A stretch of 64,000 bases of DNA, taken from Bacteroidota bacterium (GTDB lineage Bacteria; Bacteroidota; Bacteroidia; Chitinophagales; BACL12). The stretch lies in NCBI GenBank assembly GCA_016706865.1, contig JADJIS010000003.1, forward strand, positions 1-64,000, in the 5' to 3' direction. Positions 36,103-45,522 of this stretch are shown one piece after another. Made by a program: the position numbers and the translations under genes. Below the pieces are notes generated by a model. That model searched no databases and was not told the DNA's origin. It saw nothing but the letters and a program-made list of their open reading frames with translations. The first letter of the stretch is position 1. Every line of letters starts with the position of its first letter.

Positions 36103-36975
36103 ATGATCGAACTCTCCGTAGTAGAAAATTCTGAACGTATTAGAAAGCCAAAATGGCTTAAAGTAAAACTTCCCACGGGCGAAAATTACCGCAACGTGAG
36201 GCAAATTGTTGATGACCACAAGTTACACACCATCTGCGAAAGTGGAAATTGCCCTAATATGGGTGAATGTTGGGGGGAAGGAACTGCAACTTTTATGATA
36301 TTGGGCAATATTTGCACCCGTTCCTGCTCTTTTTGTGCTGTTGCAACAGGGCGTCCAACAGAATTGGATTTGGATGAACCGGAACGTGTTGCAGACGCAA
36401 TTCGGCTGATGAAAGTAAAACATGCCGTTATTACTTCCGTGAACCGCGATGAGCTGGCCGACAGAGGTGCATTTATATGGAATAAAACAGTTACAGAAAT
36501 AAAAAAACAATCACCAACCACAACCATTGAAACACTTATACCAGATGTAAAAGCAAGTTGGGATGCACTTATAACAATGATCTCTCCCGGACAAGAGGTG
36601 GTTTCACATAATATGGAAACGGTTCAAAGGCTTTACAGGCTTGTAAGGCCTCAGGCAAAATATGAACGAAGTCTGGAACAGATCCGCCGGACAAAAGATT
36701 TTGGAAAAAGAACAAAATCCGGAGTAATGTTGGGTTTAGGCGAAACAAAAGAAGAAGTTTACGCAATTATGGATGATCTTGTTGCCAACGGTTGTGATGT
36801 GCTTACTTTAGGTCAGTACCTTCAACCCACAAGAATGCATCTTGAGGTAAAGGAATTTGTAACACCCGAAATGTTCGAACATTATAAGGAGATAGGTTTA
36901 CAAAAAGGTTTTAAATATGTGGAAAGCGGCCCACTTGTTCGTTCGTCGTATCATGCAGAACGACATGTTTTTTAA
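36103..36975 (+). CDS. lipA: Lipoyl synthase
   Basis: LipA inserts two sulphur atoms into octanoyl-protein through radical SAM chemistry to complete lipoate on dehydrogenase subunits. I choose ATG 36103 (MIELSVVENSERIRKPKWLK); a TTG three codons upstream is also open. The auxiliary cluster cysteines are C45, C50 and C56 in TICESGNCPNMGECW, and the radical SAM cysteines are C71, C75 and C78 in NICTRSCSFC. VITSVNRDELADRGA, EVVSHNMETVQRLYRLVRPQ, SGVMLGLGETKEEV, LTLGQYLQPTRMHL and the C-terminal RSSYHAE (with the Ser that contacts the auxiliary cluster) are all present. Full length at 290 residues. Confidence 0.95.
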   Translation: MIELSVVENSERIRKPKWLKVKLPTGENYRNVRQIVDDHKLHTICESGNCPNMGECWGEGTATFMILGNICTRSCSFCAVATGRPTELDLDEPERVADAIRLMKVKHAVITSVNRDELADRGAFIWNKTVTEIKKQSPTTTIETLIPDVKASWDALITMISPGQEVVSHNMETVQRLYRLVRPQAKYERSLEQIRRTKDFGKRTKSGVMLGLGETKEEVYAIMDDLVANGCDVLTLGQYLQPTRMHLEVKEFVTPEMFEHYKEIGLQKGFKYVESGPLVRSSYHAERHVF

Positions 36976-37082
36976 GGTTTTACAGTAGCAAAAAAGAATA
37001 AATTTGTAATTAATCCGTCATAAATAATAAGCGGTTAATTAGTGTTAAATTAATTTCATATTTTTACCAAAAATAGCGATAC

Positions 37083-40073
37083 ATGAAAAGGAATTTTACA
37101 ATCTTCGGTCTTTCATTACTCAGTTTGGCCCTTGTTTCATTTTTCCTGGTGAGGGGATACAGAGCTGACGATGTTGCAGGAATGCCTGATGGCACAATTG
37201 ACAGGTATAATGCCAAAGTGGAATTAAAACAGGCGAGAGCGGATGGTTATGCGAAATGGATCAACAGCATGCGTGCGAATCCTTTAACCGGTAAGGTTGA
37301 GGAAGCTGATCTTTTTGCTGCCCGTGAACAAATGCGGGAATATAGAGCAAAAGTGAATAGTGGTGACCGTGGTGGTTCCCTCTTAAATCTTGCATGGGAA
37401 GGATTTGGTCCGAATAACGTAGGTGGAAGAACACGTGTTATTTTGATCGATAGAACAAATCCTGAAAGGATGTATTGTGGCGGCGCAAGCGGTGGAATTT
37501 TTTATACGGATAATGGTGGTCTCGATTGGTTGCCTCATCCACAAAATGACGAATTCAGTTCTTTATTGGTTTGTGCAATGGCACAGGCTTCCAATGGAGA
37601 TATATATTTCGGAACAGGTGAATATTGGGCCGATTATTATGATGGAAGTTTCGGAAGTTATACTCACGGTTTTGCAGGCGACGGAATGTACAAAGCAGCC
37701 GCAGTAACCGGAACTGATTTACCTACATTTACACAACTTACAGCAACAATACCTACTCCTGGTGAAATTGGAAGTTCCTCCGGAGCTATCTGGGCTTATG
37801 TAAACAGAGTTGTTTGCAGTCCTTTGGATGCTAATACAATTGTTGCTGCTACAAACACAGGTTTAAAAATTTCTACAGATGGTGGTGTGGTTTGGAATAA
37901 TTGCGAGGGTGGTGGTTCGCCATTATCAGCAATATCTGACGATGCCGTATTTGATAGCGAAGGATATTTACATGCTATTTCAGGAAGTTTGCGCAAATAT
38001 TATCGCTCTACTTCTCCAACTGATCCGGGAACAATGGAAGAACTTGGTGCAGGAATGCCAACCGGCAGCATCAGAAGAGTTTTGGCAGTTGCACCTTCAG
38101 ATAAAAATTATGTTTATGTATATTCTGCTAAAACAGGCACTTACGGATTACAAGGAGTTTACCAATCTGTAGATCATGGAGAAAACTTCACTCAAATTAC
38201 AGAGGAGGCTTCAGAATTCTTTAATCCAAATGGTACATTGGCAAATGCTAAATGGAACATGTGTATTGCAGTAAGTCCTGTTGATCCTCAAAGAATATAT
38301 ATCGGTGGTCAAATTCAATCATGGACATGGGTTGGAATTTCCCAAAGCTGGACACCAATGACCAGTTCAGGATACCCTACCTGGTATGCAAAATATATAC
38401 ATGCCGATCATCACTTCATTGTATTTCATCCTGAAAATCCGGAGATCATGTATTTCGGATCTGATGGTGGAGTATCAAGAACTACAAATGCTTCTGCACA
38501 GTATCCCGATTATGGAACGCTTAATAAAGGTCTGAATCTATATCAAAGTCACGGTATTGCTATCGGAATTGAAGGTGAGGCAATGGGTGGATCACAGGAT
38601 AATGGTACTCAATATGTAAATTTTGATCTCAACAGTGTTTTGCAATCCGTTGAAGTATTAGGAGGTGATGGTGGAAAAGCAGAAATTTCCAGAATCAGAC
38701 CTGAATATTTATTCGCTACCTTTTTCTCAGTAACTGCAAATGGAAATGGAGCTGTATTGCGTCGTTCTGTAAATGAAGGTGCATCCATGAGTTCCATTTA
38801 CGATTGTAATATTGACGGCGGCGTTGCTTCCTGTACTCAGGATGGTTTGGCCGATGGAGGCACCGACTTTGTTACTCCTTTCGTTTTATGGGAAAATTAT
38901 GAATTATACAGCACCTTTGCTCCAATACTTCTAGGCGAATCTGTAGAATACCCTGCTGGTAGCGGTAGTTTTTATTCTGAAGGCGATGTAGTAAATTATG
39001 AAGGACGCGATATTTTATTAAATAAATCCGGTATTTCTGAATCAAGATTATATCAAAGTGTAAAAAATAATCTTTGGGTTACAAATGGTGCACTTTACAA
39101 TTCAACGGAAGCACCGGCTTGGTTTAAGATTTTACCTGCAACCTCAGGTTCTATCAGTGCAATAGAATATGATAACACCGGAGATATTGCCTATGTTGGA
39201 ACTGAAAATGGAAGACTTTATAAAGTTAGCGGGATCTTAACTGCAGCTTTAGAATATGTTGATGCTGATGGAAATCCTGAAACCGCAGAAACATTTAATG
39301 CTACAGATGCAGGAATTGTCACTTTTACCTATGCTAATGTTTTCCCCGGAAAAATAACAGGTATTAGTATTAATCGCGATGATGCAAATGATATTGCAAT
39401 TTCCATCGGAGGTTACGGTGTTGACCAAAATGTTTGGTATAGCGACAATTGTTTAGATGGCGATCTTGCTACTTTTGAATGTATATCAGATGGTGGTTCT
39501 TTACCTAATATCCCTGTTTATGATATATTAATGCATATTTCAGATAATGATAAACTGTTAATTGCAACTGAATTTGGAATTTGGAGTTATTCCCTTACCT
39601 CCGGAAGCGATTGGACCCAGGAAACCGGCGCTGTAGATGGTGAAGTTGGTCCGGGTAATGTTCCTGTATTTGAAATCAGAGAAGATTGGATCCGTGAAAT
39701 AGAATGTTATGCAATATATATTGGTACTCATGGAAATGGATATTATCGTGCAACTAACCTTGCAACAGCCACTTGCGATTTTACAACCGTGAGTTCCGGT
39801 CCAATTCAGGAGGAAATAATTGCCGGTATAACCTTATCACCAAATCCGGCTGACTCTTATACCAATGCAAATGTTATTGTATCCGAACCAACGATGATGA
39901 CGATCACCATTGTTAATATGTCGGGAGTAACGGTTGCGAACTTTGGCACATCCAATTATACAGAAGGATCACATACTATTTATTTAGATGTAAGAGATCT
40001 CAATCCAGGTTCTTATCTGGTGGTGTTCAATGCTAACGGACATGTGATTTCACGCAGATTGGCAGTATTTTAA
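37083..40073 (+). CDS. Large secreted propeller protein with T9SS tail
   Basis: 996 residues. The N-terminal hydrophobic segment (IFGLSLLSLALVSFFLVRG) is a signal peptide. From about residue 105 the protein has sortilin/BNR-type propeller repeats: WEGFGPNNVGGRTRVILID, GGASGGIFYTDNGGLDWLPH, ATNTGLKISTDGGVVWNN, GVYQSVDHGENFTQ, YFGSDGGVSRTTN and GTENGRLYKVSG. The final 80 residues form a type A T9SS sorting domain (ITLSPNPADSYTNANVIV ... LNPGSYLVVFNANGHVISRR). It is therefore exported and probably displayed on the surface. Related proteins are annotated loosely as glycosyl hydrolases, but no catalytic residue is evident. A strong terminator follows. Confidence 0.85.
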   Translation: MKRNFTIFGLSLLSLALVSFFLVRGYRADDVAGMPDGTIDRYNAKVELKQARADGYAKWINSMRANPLTGKVEEADLFAAREQMREYRAKVNSGDRGGSLLNLAWEGFGPNNVGGRTRVILIDRTNPERMYCGGASGGIFYTDNGGLDWLPHPQNDEFSSLLVCAMAQASNGDIYFGTGEYWADYYDGSFGSYTHGFAGDGMYKAAAVTGTDLPTFTQLTATIPTPGEIGSSSGAIWAYVNRVVCSPLDANTIVAATNTGLKISTDGGVVWNNCEGGGSPLSAISDDAVFDSEGYLHAISGSLRKYYRSTSPTDPGTMEELGAGMPTGSIRRVLAVAPSDKNYVYVYSAKTGTYGLQGVYQSVDHGENFTQITEEASEFFNPNGTLANAKWNMCIAVSPVDPQRIYIGGQIQSWTWVGISQSWTPMTSSGYPTWYAKYIHADHHFIVFHPENPEIMYFGSDGGVSRTTNASAQYPDYGTLNKGLNLYQSHGIAIGIEGEAMGGSQDNGTQYVNFDLNSVLQSVEVLGGDGGKAEISRIRPEYLFATFFSVTANGNGAVLRRSVNEGASMSSIYDCNIDGGVASCTQDGLADGGTDFVTPFVLWENYELYSTFAPILLGESVEYPAGSGSFYSEGDVVNYEGRDILLNKSGISESRLYQSVKNNLWVTNGALYNSTEAPAWFKILPATSGSISAIEYDNTGDIAYVGTENGRLYKVSGILTAALEYVDADGNPETAETFNATDAGIVTFTYANVFPGKITGISINRDDANDIAISIGGYGVDQNVWYSDNCLDGDLATFECISDGGSLPNIPVYDILMHISDNDKLLIATEFGIWSYSLTSGSDWTQETGAVDGEVGPGNVPVFEIREDWIREIECYAIYIGTHGNGYYRATNLATATCDFTTVSSGPIQEEIIAGITLSPNPADSYTNANVIVSEPTMMTITIVNMSGVTVANFGTSNYTEGSHTIYLDVRDLNPGSYLVVFNANGHVISRRLAVF

Positions 40074-40094
40074 AGTTTACTAATTAATATATTC

Positions 40095-40128
40095 AAAACC
40101 CTTTCAGTTTTTCTGGAAGGGTTTTTTT
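40095..40128 (+). terminator. Rho-independent terminator after the propeller gene
   Basis: AAACCCTTTCAG pairs with CTGGAAGGGTTT around a five-base T loop and is followed by a run of T. It is 22 bases after the stop at 40073. Confidence 0.85.
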
Positions 40129-40377
40129 AATTGTTAAGGGTGATGATCATGTCATGCCTTATCATCGATTTGAAGTAAAATCTTACTTTATTAATTTATA
40201 TACCTTTCTGGTTTATGATCTTACTGAAGTGGCAGGAATTTTAGTACCGCAATAGGGTTTAATCCCTATTCAAATTAAGATTACTGAAGCTTACCATTGG
40301 AGATCACGGTTAAATATTCTACATCTATAATGAGAGTATCAAGTATCAGGAAAACATTAATCTCCAAACCCGGAACC

Positions 40378-40414
40378 AGTGAGGCTCTCGCTCACGTAGC
40401 AAGGGTCTCACTAA
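40378..40414. repeat. Stem-loop repeat A
   Basis: Starts AGTGAGGCTCTCGCTC and ends GGGTCTCACT, so the two outer arms pair. First of four related elements in this intergenic region (starts 40378, 40524, 40615, 40733). Confidence 0.8.
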
Positions 40415-40523
40415 CTAAAGGTCATTGGACAAGGACATGGGACACGACTTGACAACAACAACATGGGAGAATGTAAAGGGGAAACAGGAAAACAAACGGT
40501 GGGATTTACAACAATTCGGAGCT

Positions 40524-40557
40524 AGTGAGGCTCTCGCTCCTAGAGAGGGTCTCACTA
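40524..40557. repeat. Stem-loop repeat B
   Basis: Starts AGTGAGGCTCTCGCTC and ends GGGTCTCACT, with a different, shorter centre from copy A. The arms are conserved while the loop varies. Confidence 0.8.
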
Positions 40558-40614
40558 ATGGCATATGTACAAAAAAACAAAATATGGAATTTGCAAAATC
40601 TTCAACCTGGGTCT

Positions 40615-40648
40615 AGTGAGGCTCATGCTCTTAACGGGGGTCTCACTA
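40615..40648. repeat. Stem-loop repeat C
   Basis: Starts AGTGAGGCTCATGCTC and ends GGGTCTCACT. One base in the left arm differs from copies A and B. Confidence 0.8.
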
Positions 40649-40732
40649 ACGGATTAACCCAAAATCTTTGTGCAGCCAACACTTTTTTCGCACTGCAGTG
40701 ATCAGTGAAAACACCAACCACGGCCACGGAGA

Positions 40733-40764
40733 GAGTGAAGATCTCGCTTAGCGATGGTCTCACA
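40733..40764. repeat. Stem-loop repeat D (degenerate)
   Basis: Starts AGTGAAGATCTCGCTT and ends GGTCTCACA. The most diverged of the four copies. Apart from these elements the interval 40129-40832 holds no gene I can support. Confidence 0.65.
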
Positions 40765-40832
40765 ATTGTTCAATCAACGGGTAATGTCATCTATCCAGCC
40801 ATGTAACATTACTAATATATAGAGCATAAAAA

Positions 40833-40857
40833 AACCTCCCTGAAAAACAGGGAGGTT
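40833..40857 (-). terminator. Terminator of the T9SS/PKD gene
   Basis: A perfect 10-bp stem, AACCTCCCTG with CAGGGAGGTT and a five-base loop. On the minus strand the stem is followed by a run of T. It lies 21 bases after the stop of the gene at 40879. Confidence 0.85.
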
Positions 40858-40878
40858 TAAAATGACTTAAATTATTTC

Positions 40879-42471
40879 TTATTCTACAACAAAGTTTCTA
40901 ATGGTTGACTGAGCACCATTTGAAATTTTAGCCATGTAAACTCCTGCAGGATAAGCACTGATATCAATAGTAGTATTGAAAATAGTACCTATACCTGTAT
41001 TTTGAGTATATAAAACCTGACCAGCCATATTTACAATAGAAATCATTGCATCCTGAGCATCACCAAAGGTTAAACTTAAGTTTAATACATCATCAGCAGG
41101 GTTAGGGAAAATGCTGATTGAAGTTAAGTTGTCAATATCATCAACACCAACACAAATATCTGCTGTTACATTTTTACAATAATCGTAAGCAGATCCACCA
41201 TAATCTACAGCAAGACAAACCTCATAAGTACCTGGTGAACCATAGATATGAGTAGGATTGCGTTCAGTGCTTACAGCACCGTCACCAAATTCCCAGTAAT
41301 AAGTTGCATCATCAGGAACCGCTGCGAAATTGGAAAGATCCGTAAAGTTCTTTTGTAAACTCACGCAGGGAGACGGAGTGGTAGCAAGGAAATTTACTCC
41401 TTTTGGTGCTACATACCAGTCAATATATGCATGTTCCCAGGCAAAAGGATCTGTGTAAGCTAAGGTGCTAACATAAAATCCGTTCCAGCCGGTAGCAGAA
41501 ATATTATAACGAACATCAGAGCTGGCAAAACCATCCTGATTATCAGAATATTCAGACCAAGAAACCGGAGCACTTTCTAAAAGTTCTTCGTTACACAGTA
41601 ACCAAAAGCGATTCAATGGGTTTTCGATCAAAAACGGAGGATCAGTGAAATCTAAAAGGGTATCACCTAATTCATACGGTTGACCTGGAATATACTGGAA
41701 CGCTACTCCTACGAAATGGTCGGGGGAGTTTTTGTTGATAGTAAGATCCAAAGGAATGGTAACAGAAGCAATGTTGAAACTTGCTGTATCTTCATTATCC
41801 ATTAGGAAAGTATACTCAGTATATGTTCCGTTTGGTCTGTTGTATTGATAATTGTATTTTGTTAAGAAAAGACTAATGTCAATTCCTTCATCAAAATCGC
41901 CGTTCGCATCATTATCAATGTAGTATCCTTCCTGATAAACACTGGAATTTGGTGCAAAAACATACACTTTCAAGGTATCAGTATAAGAATCGTTGAACCT
42001 GTCATAAAAGTAGTAGAAGCGAACAGAGTCGACATCAAATGCGTGATCTTCATTAAACCAGTCGTCAGCATCACCAATAACAGTAAAGTTATCATCAACA
42101 AAATCAGATACATATTCTGAAATTGGATCAAAAATATGGGAATATCCATGTCCGTACCAGTAAAAATCTTCCCCGGTTCCAGTTACAACATAAGTTGTAG
42201 AATCCGGCCATAGTGGCACTGAAGCCAGATTTTCAAGGGTCCATCCGTTTAATGCGTAGTCAACGGCATCGGAGTAATTCACCCAATAATAGTTAAGTGC
42301 CCGTTCGCCGGCAGTAGAAACCGGTTTGGTCACATCAAATTTTGTTGCTGTTTTGGCATTCGAAACCTGCGTATTGCCATATTTAGCATCTGTTTGATAA
42401 TTTAGAGGAGCTTGTGCGTTAATGGAAGCTGCAATTATCAAAAATGTAATAAGTAAAAGATTTTTTTTCAT
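40879..42471 (-). CDS. Secreted PKD-domain protein with T9SS tail
   Basis: 530 residues. Signal peptide MKKNLLLITFLIIAASINAQ. The long middle part is acidic and rich in aromatic residues with several Asp-rich turns (YYIDNDANGDFDEGIDISLF) that might bind calcium. A PKD domain follows at about 385-450 (ATYYWEFGDGAVSTERNPTH, IYGSPGTYEVCLAVDYGG). The C-terminal 80 residues are a T9SS type A domain (SISIFPNPADDVLNLSLTFG ... SAYPAGVYMAKISNG). It is exported through T9SS, with PKD often mediating protein or sugar contacts. No enzymatic domain is recognised. Its terminator faces that of the other large T9SS gene. Confidence 0.85.
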   Translation of the reverse strand: MKKNLLLITFLIIAASINAQAPLNYQTDAKYGNTQVSNAKTATKFDVTKPVSTAGERALNYYWVNYSDAVDYALNGWTLENLASVPLWPDSTTYVVTGTGEDFYWYGHGYSHIFDPISEYVSDFVDDNFTVIGDADDWFNEDHAFDVDSVRFYYFYDRFNDSYTDTLKVYVFAPNSSVYQEGYYIDNDANGDFDEGIDISLFLTKYNYQYNRPNGTYTEYTFLMDNEDTASFNIASVTIPLDLTINKNSPDHFVGVAFQYIPGQPYELGDTLLDFTDPPFLIENPLNRFWLLCNEELLESAPVSWSEYSDNQDGFASSDVRYNISATGWNGFYVSTLAYTDPFAWEHAYIDWYVAPKGVNFLATTPSPCVSLQKNFTDLSNFAAVPDDATYYWEFGDGAVSTERNPTHIYGSPGTYEVCLAVDYGGSAYDYCKNVTADICVGVDDIDNLTSISIFPNPADDVLNLSLTFGDAQDAMISIVNMAGQVLYTQNTGIGTIFNTTIDISAYPAGVYMAKISNGAQSTIRNFVVE

Positions 42472-42567
42472 AACTTTCCTTTTTCAAGATTTATTTTCCA
42501 TACAAATATACAAATTTCAAATGGAACTCGGTCATTTGAGTGTCAGTTAACAACACTTTTGATTTGC

Positions 42568-43137
42568 TTAACTATCCTTAAGAAAACACGTTCTGCAGCG
42601 GGCTTCATACTCTTCCTTTTCTCCTAACAGAACCTGTGCATTATTATTTACTTTTCTGTATGAGCGTGATGCAATATTGCCACATTGCATACAGATCGCA
42701 TGAACTTTGGTGATATAATCAGCTATGGCCAACAGATCGGGCATGGGACCAAATGGTTTGCCCCGAAAGTCCATATCAAGTCCTGCTACTATAACCCGGG
42801 TGCCTCTTACAGCAATTTGTTCACATACTTCCACAAGTCCGCTGTCAAAAAATTGGGCTTCATCAATACCAACAACATCCACACCCTCACTCAATAAAAG
42901 AATATTAAGCGAATTGTTGACCGGAGTGGAGACAATAAATTTTTCGTCGTGAGAAACAACATTTTGTTCATCATACCTGGTATCAATGGCTGGTTTAAAT
43001 ATTTCAACCTTCAAATTGGCTATGCGGGCGCGTTTCAGGCGGCGAATCAGCTCTTCAGTCTTGCCGGAAAACATCGATCCGCAAATTACTTCTATCCAAC
43101 CAAGGCGTTCTCCTTTCAGATGAGGTTCAATAAACAT
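42568..43137 (-). CDS. tdk: Thymidine kinase
   Basis: Phosphorylates thymidine for salvage into dTMP, in the cytoplasm. 189 residues, typical of type II thymidine kinases. The P-loop is CGSMFSGKTEELIRRLKRA (residues 19-37), Walker B is VVGIDEAQFF and the lasso region contains VIVAGLDMDFRGKPFGPM. The zinc site is formed by CMQCGN and CRTC near the C-terminus. It diverges from the gene at 43205, with 67 bases between the two starts. Confidence 0.95.
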   Translation of the reverse strand: MFIEPHLKGERLGWIEVICGSMFSGKTEELIRRLKRARIANLKVEIFKPAIDTRYDEQNVVSHDEKFIVSTPVNNSLNILLLSEGVDVVGIDEAQFFDSGLVEVCEQIAVRGTRVIVAGLDMDFRGKPFGPMPDLLAIADYITKVHAICMQCGNIASRSYRKVNNNAQVLLGEKEEYEARCRTCFLKDS

Positions 43138-43204
43138 AATTTTGCAAATATTATTTTTGGTACGAAAATACGTTTACAAGTTGGTTAAAACTACATAATT
43201 AAAA

Positions 43205-43960
43205 ATGGATACTAAAATCACGGAAATAGAAATACTGATCGACAAATTGAACTTGCTTTTTGCTTCAGTTAAAAGTGACGGACAACTGGATAAGTTTGAA
43301 GTCGAGTTGTTGAAAAAATATGTTCGTCAATTGCAGGATAAACTCGATTCGATAAGTGAAGGAACACAACAGGAAAAAAAGCCGGAAATAAATGTTGTTC
43401 CTATAATTCCTATTATTCCTGCAGAAAAGGTAGTGCCAAAAGTTTTACCTGAGGAGATCGTTCCACCGATAATATTTAAAGAAGAGAAACCGGAAAAGGA
43501 AATTGTTGCTCCGGTTGAGAAAATAATAACGGCTGAAAAAGAGATTCCAAAGGTTATGGTAAATCCATATGCAGAGAAGATAAAAGAGGAAATTAAACCT
43601 GTGGTGGAGGAACAAAAAAAACCAATTCATAAATTAAAGGAAAATGCAGAAGAGGAACTGAACAAGGCTCTCAATGTGAAATTGGCAAGTAATAAAAAGA
43701 CCTTAGCGGAAAGAATTCATTCACACAAGGCAAAGGAAATTACCAGTGTTATCGACCTGAATGATAAATTATTTTTTATTAAAGAATTATTTAAAGGTGA
43801 TGTAAACGGATATTCCGCTGTACTTAAAACAATAAACAGTATGAATTCGTTTGAAGAAGTGAAAAAATATATTCAAAATGAATTATCCTCCCAATACAAT
43901 TTTTCAGAAGAAGAATCGGTGGAAAGATTTTTGGAAGTGGTGAAGTTGAAGTTTGAGTAA
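43205..43960 (+). CDS. Conserved Bacteroidota protein with a Pro/Glu/Lys-rich linker
   Basis: 251 residues in three parts. Residues 1-55 form a coiled helix pair (ITEIEILIDKLNLLFASVKS, LLKKYVRQLQDKLDSI). Residues 56-155 are low complexity, rich in P, E, K, V and I. The C-terminal 80 residues are a compact helical domain (KTLAERIHSHKAKEITSVID, DKLFFIKELFKGDVNGYSAV, SFEEVKKYIQNELSSQY). This C-terminal domain is common next to tdk and other housekeeping genes in Bacteroidota, with no known role. No signal or membrane segment, so it is cytoplasmic. Confidence 0.7.
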   Translation: MDTKITEIEILIDKLNLLFASVKSDGQLDKFEVELLKKYVRQLQDKLDSISEGTQQEKKPEINVVPIIPIIPAEKVVPKVLPEEIVPPIIFKEEKPEKEIVAPVEKIITAEKEIPKVMVNPYAEKIKEEIKPVVEEQKKPIHKLKENAEEELNKALNVKLASNKKTLAERIHSHKAKEITSVIDLNDKLFFIKELFKGDVNGYSAVLKTINSMNSFEEVKKYIQNELSSQYNFSEEESVERFLEVVKLKFE

Positions 43961-43965
43961 TGAAT

Positions 43966-44048
43966 TGGGACACGGGACATAGGACACGAGACACAGGACA
44001 TGGGACATGGGACACGGGACATGGGACACGGGACACGAGACACGGGAA
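43966..44048. repeat. GGGACACGGGACAT-type tandem repeat
   Basis: About eleven imperfect 7-base steps of GGGACAC / GGGACAT / GAGACAC begin right after the stop at 43960. The same step type appears at 28627-28690 and near 40431-40445. Confidence 0.85.
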
Positions 44049-44167
44049 AACAAAGGGTGGGATTTAGTTAAATTTTGGAAAAAATTTCGGCTCCTATTTT
44101 ATTACTTCTTATTTGGCAAGTCAAATTAGAAATTAAATCCCAAATATTACGTTAACACGGCTGTTTA

Positions 44168-44216
44168 ATTATCAATTATCAATTGTCAATTGTCAATTAT
44201 CAATTGTCAATTGTTC
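44168..44216. repeat. CAATTGTCAATT-type tandem repeat
   Basis: Six imperfect steps of TCAATTGTCAATTATCAATT. Read on the minus strand, the inner part encodes the last six residues (QLTIDN) and the TGA stop of waaA, so the repeat overlaps the gene end. Confidence 0.85.
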
Positions 44217-45521
44217 CAAAGTTGCTTCAACAATTTTACGAGTTCCCCCCAGATGTGATTGAACATAATCTTCTGCATCGCTTGCGGCACCTGTATATAT
44301 AAATTGAAATTGATTCATCAGGTTTATCCTGTTCAATAGTTCATTGTAGTCGCGTATATCGAATGCAGCATTTCTTTGAGTTAATTCTACAGCTTCATTA
44401 AATTTTTTAAATTTCGGCCCAAAAAGTATTGGTTTGCCATATACAGCGGCTTCCAGGCAATTATGTATGCCCTTATTAAACCCTCCACCTATATAATTTA
44501 TATCTGCATACTGATACAGCGATGAAAGCATTCCGATATTATCAATGATCAATACTCTTTTCCCGATAAGATCTGCTTCTGTTGCTTTATGCAATTCAGA
44601 ATAGATCAGAGAGAATTTTTTGTATAATTTTTTTGTTTTGCGCATATACTTTTCATCAATATTATGCGGAACAATAATGATCTTAAAATTTACAAATACG
44701 AGTGAACGATAAAAGGCTTTGGCAAGTAATTTTTCATCCTTCGGCCAGGTACTTCCTGCAATTATTACATTGTGATCTTTCACGAACGTAGCAATTTCGG
44801 GAAAATCTTTTCTATTTTCTGAAATTGTTTTCACTCTGTCGAAACGTGTGTCGAAACAAATTTCTGCCGTTGTTATTTTAATGTGCTGAAGCAGTTTTAA
44901 AGAATCTTCATTCTGAACAAATATGCGTGTGTATTTTTTTAAGGCTGTTCTGAAAATGTGTGCATACCATTTAAAAAACAGTTGTTTTTTCCGGAATATT
45001 CCCGAAATTAAAAATAAGGGAATGTTTTTTTTATGTAACGCATTAATATGATGTATCCAAAATTCATATTTTACAAAAATGGCAATATCCGGTTTAACAA
45101 TAGATATAAATTTTTCTGCATTTGCAGCGGTATCTGCGGGGAAATAACATACATGATCAGCATAGGGATAATTTTTTTGATTTTCATATCCGGAGGGTGA
45201 ATAAAATGTAAGTAATATTTTTATTTCGGGATGTTTCGACTTTAACGATTCCATTACCGTTCTGCCTTGTTCAAACTCACCAAGGGAAGCGCAATGCATC
45301 CAAACGATTTTTTTATTGTTGTCCTGAAAGAGGGGTTTTAAATTTTCAAATAAATTTTTTCTGCCCTTTACCCATAACGATGCTTTCTTATTAAAAAGAG
45401 AAGCAATTCTTATTAAGGTGTGATAACATCTAACAAAAATGGAGTAATAAAATTGCTGAAAGAGCAACATAGATGCTCCAAACACTATCCCCAGCACAAA
45501 AACAATAGCAACTACTTTCAT
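44193..45521 (-). CDS. waaA: 3-deoxy-D-manno-octulosonic acid transferase
   Basis: WaaA (KdtA) transfers Kdo from CMP-Kdo to lipid A precursor at the inner membrane, the first inner-core step of LPS. I start at ATG 45521 (MKVVAIVFVLGIVFGASML), two bases after the stop of the upstream OMP gene; the longer frame overlaps it. Residues 3-24 are a membrane anchor. Blocks are IVWMHCASLGEFEQGRTVME, LLTFYSPSGYE, VCYFPADTAANAEKFI, IFVKYEFWIHH, VIIAGSTWPKDEKLL, IIVPHNIDEKY, DIRDYNELLN and GGGFNKGIHNCLEAAVYGKP. The C-terminus is encoded by a tandem repeat. Confidence 0.92.
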   Translation of the reverse strand: MKVVAIVFVLGIVFGASMLLFQQFYYSIFVRCYHTLIRIASLFNKKASLWVKGRKNLFENLKPLFQDNNKKIVWMHCASLGEFEQGRTVMESLKSKHPEIKILLTFYSPSGYENQKNYPYADHVCYFPADTAANAEKFISIVKPDIAIFVKYEFWIHHINALHKKNIPLFLISGIFRKKQLFFKWYAHIFRTALKKYTRIFVQNEDSLKLLQHIKITTAEICFDTRFDRVKTISENRKDFPEIATFVKDHNVIIAGSTWPKDEKLLAKAFYRSLVFVNFKIIIVPHNIDEKYMRKTKKLYKKFSLIYSELHKATEADLIGKRVLIIDNIGMLSSLYQYADINYIGGGFNKGIHNCLEAAVYGKPILFGPKFKKFNEAVELTQRNAAFDIRDYNELLNRINLMNQFQFIYTGAASDAEDYVQSHLGGTRKIVEATLEQLTIDN

Positions 45522-45522
45522 A

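Noticed and set aside
37083..40073. Sialidase or glycosyl hydrolase
   Set aside because: Only propeller blades resembling BNR/sortilin repeats are visible; the catalytic Arg triad and Asp-box pattern of sialidases cannot be traced.
40378..40764. Degenerate CRISPR or att sites
   Set aside because: Spacing is irregular (146, 91 and 118 bases), the arms are palindromic and the centres vary; no integrase or cas gene is nearby.
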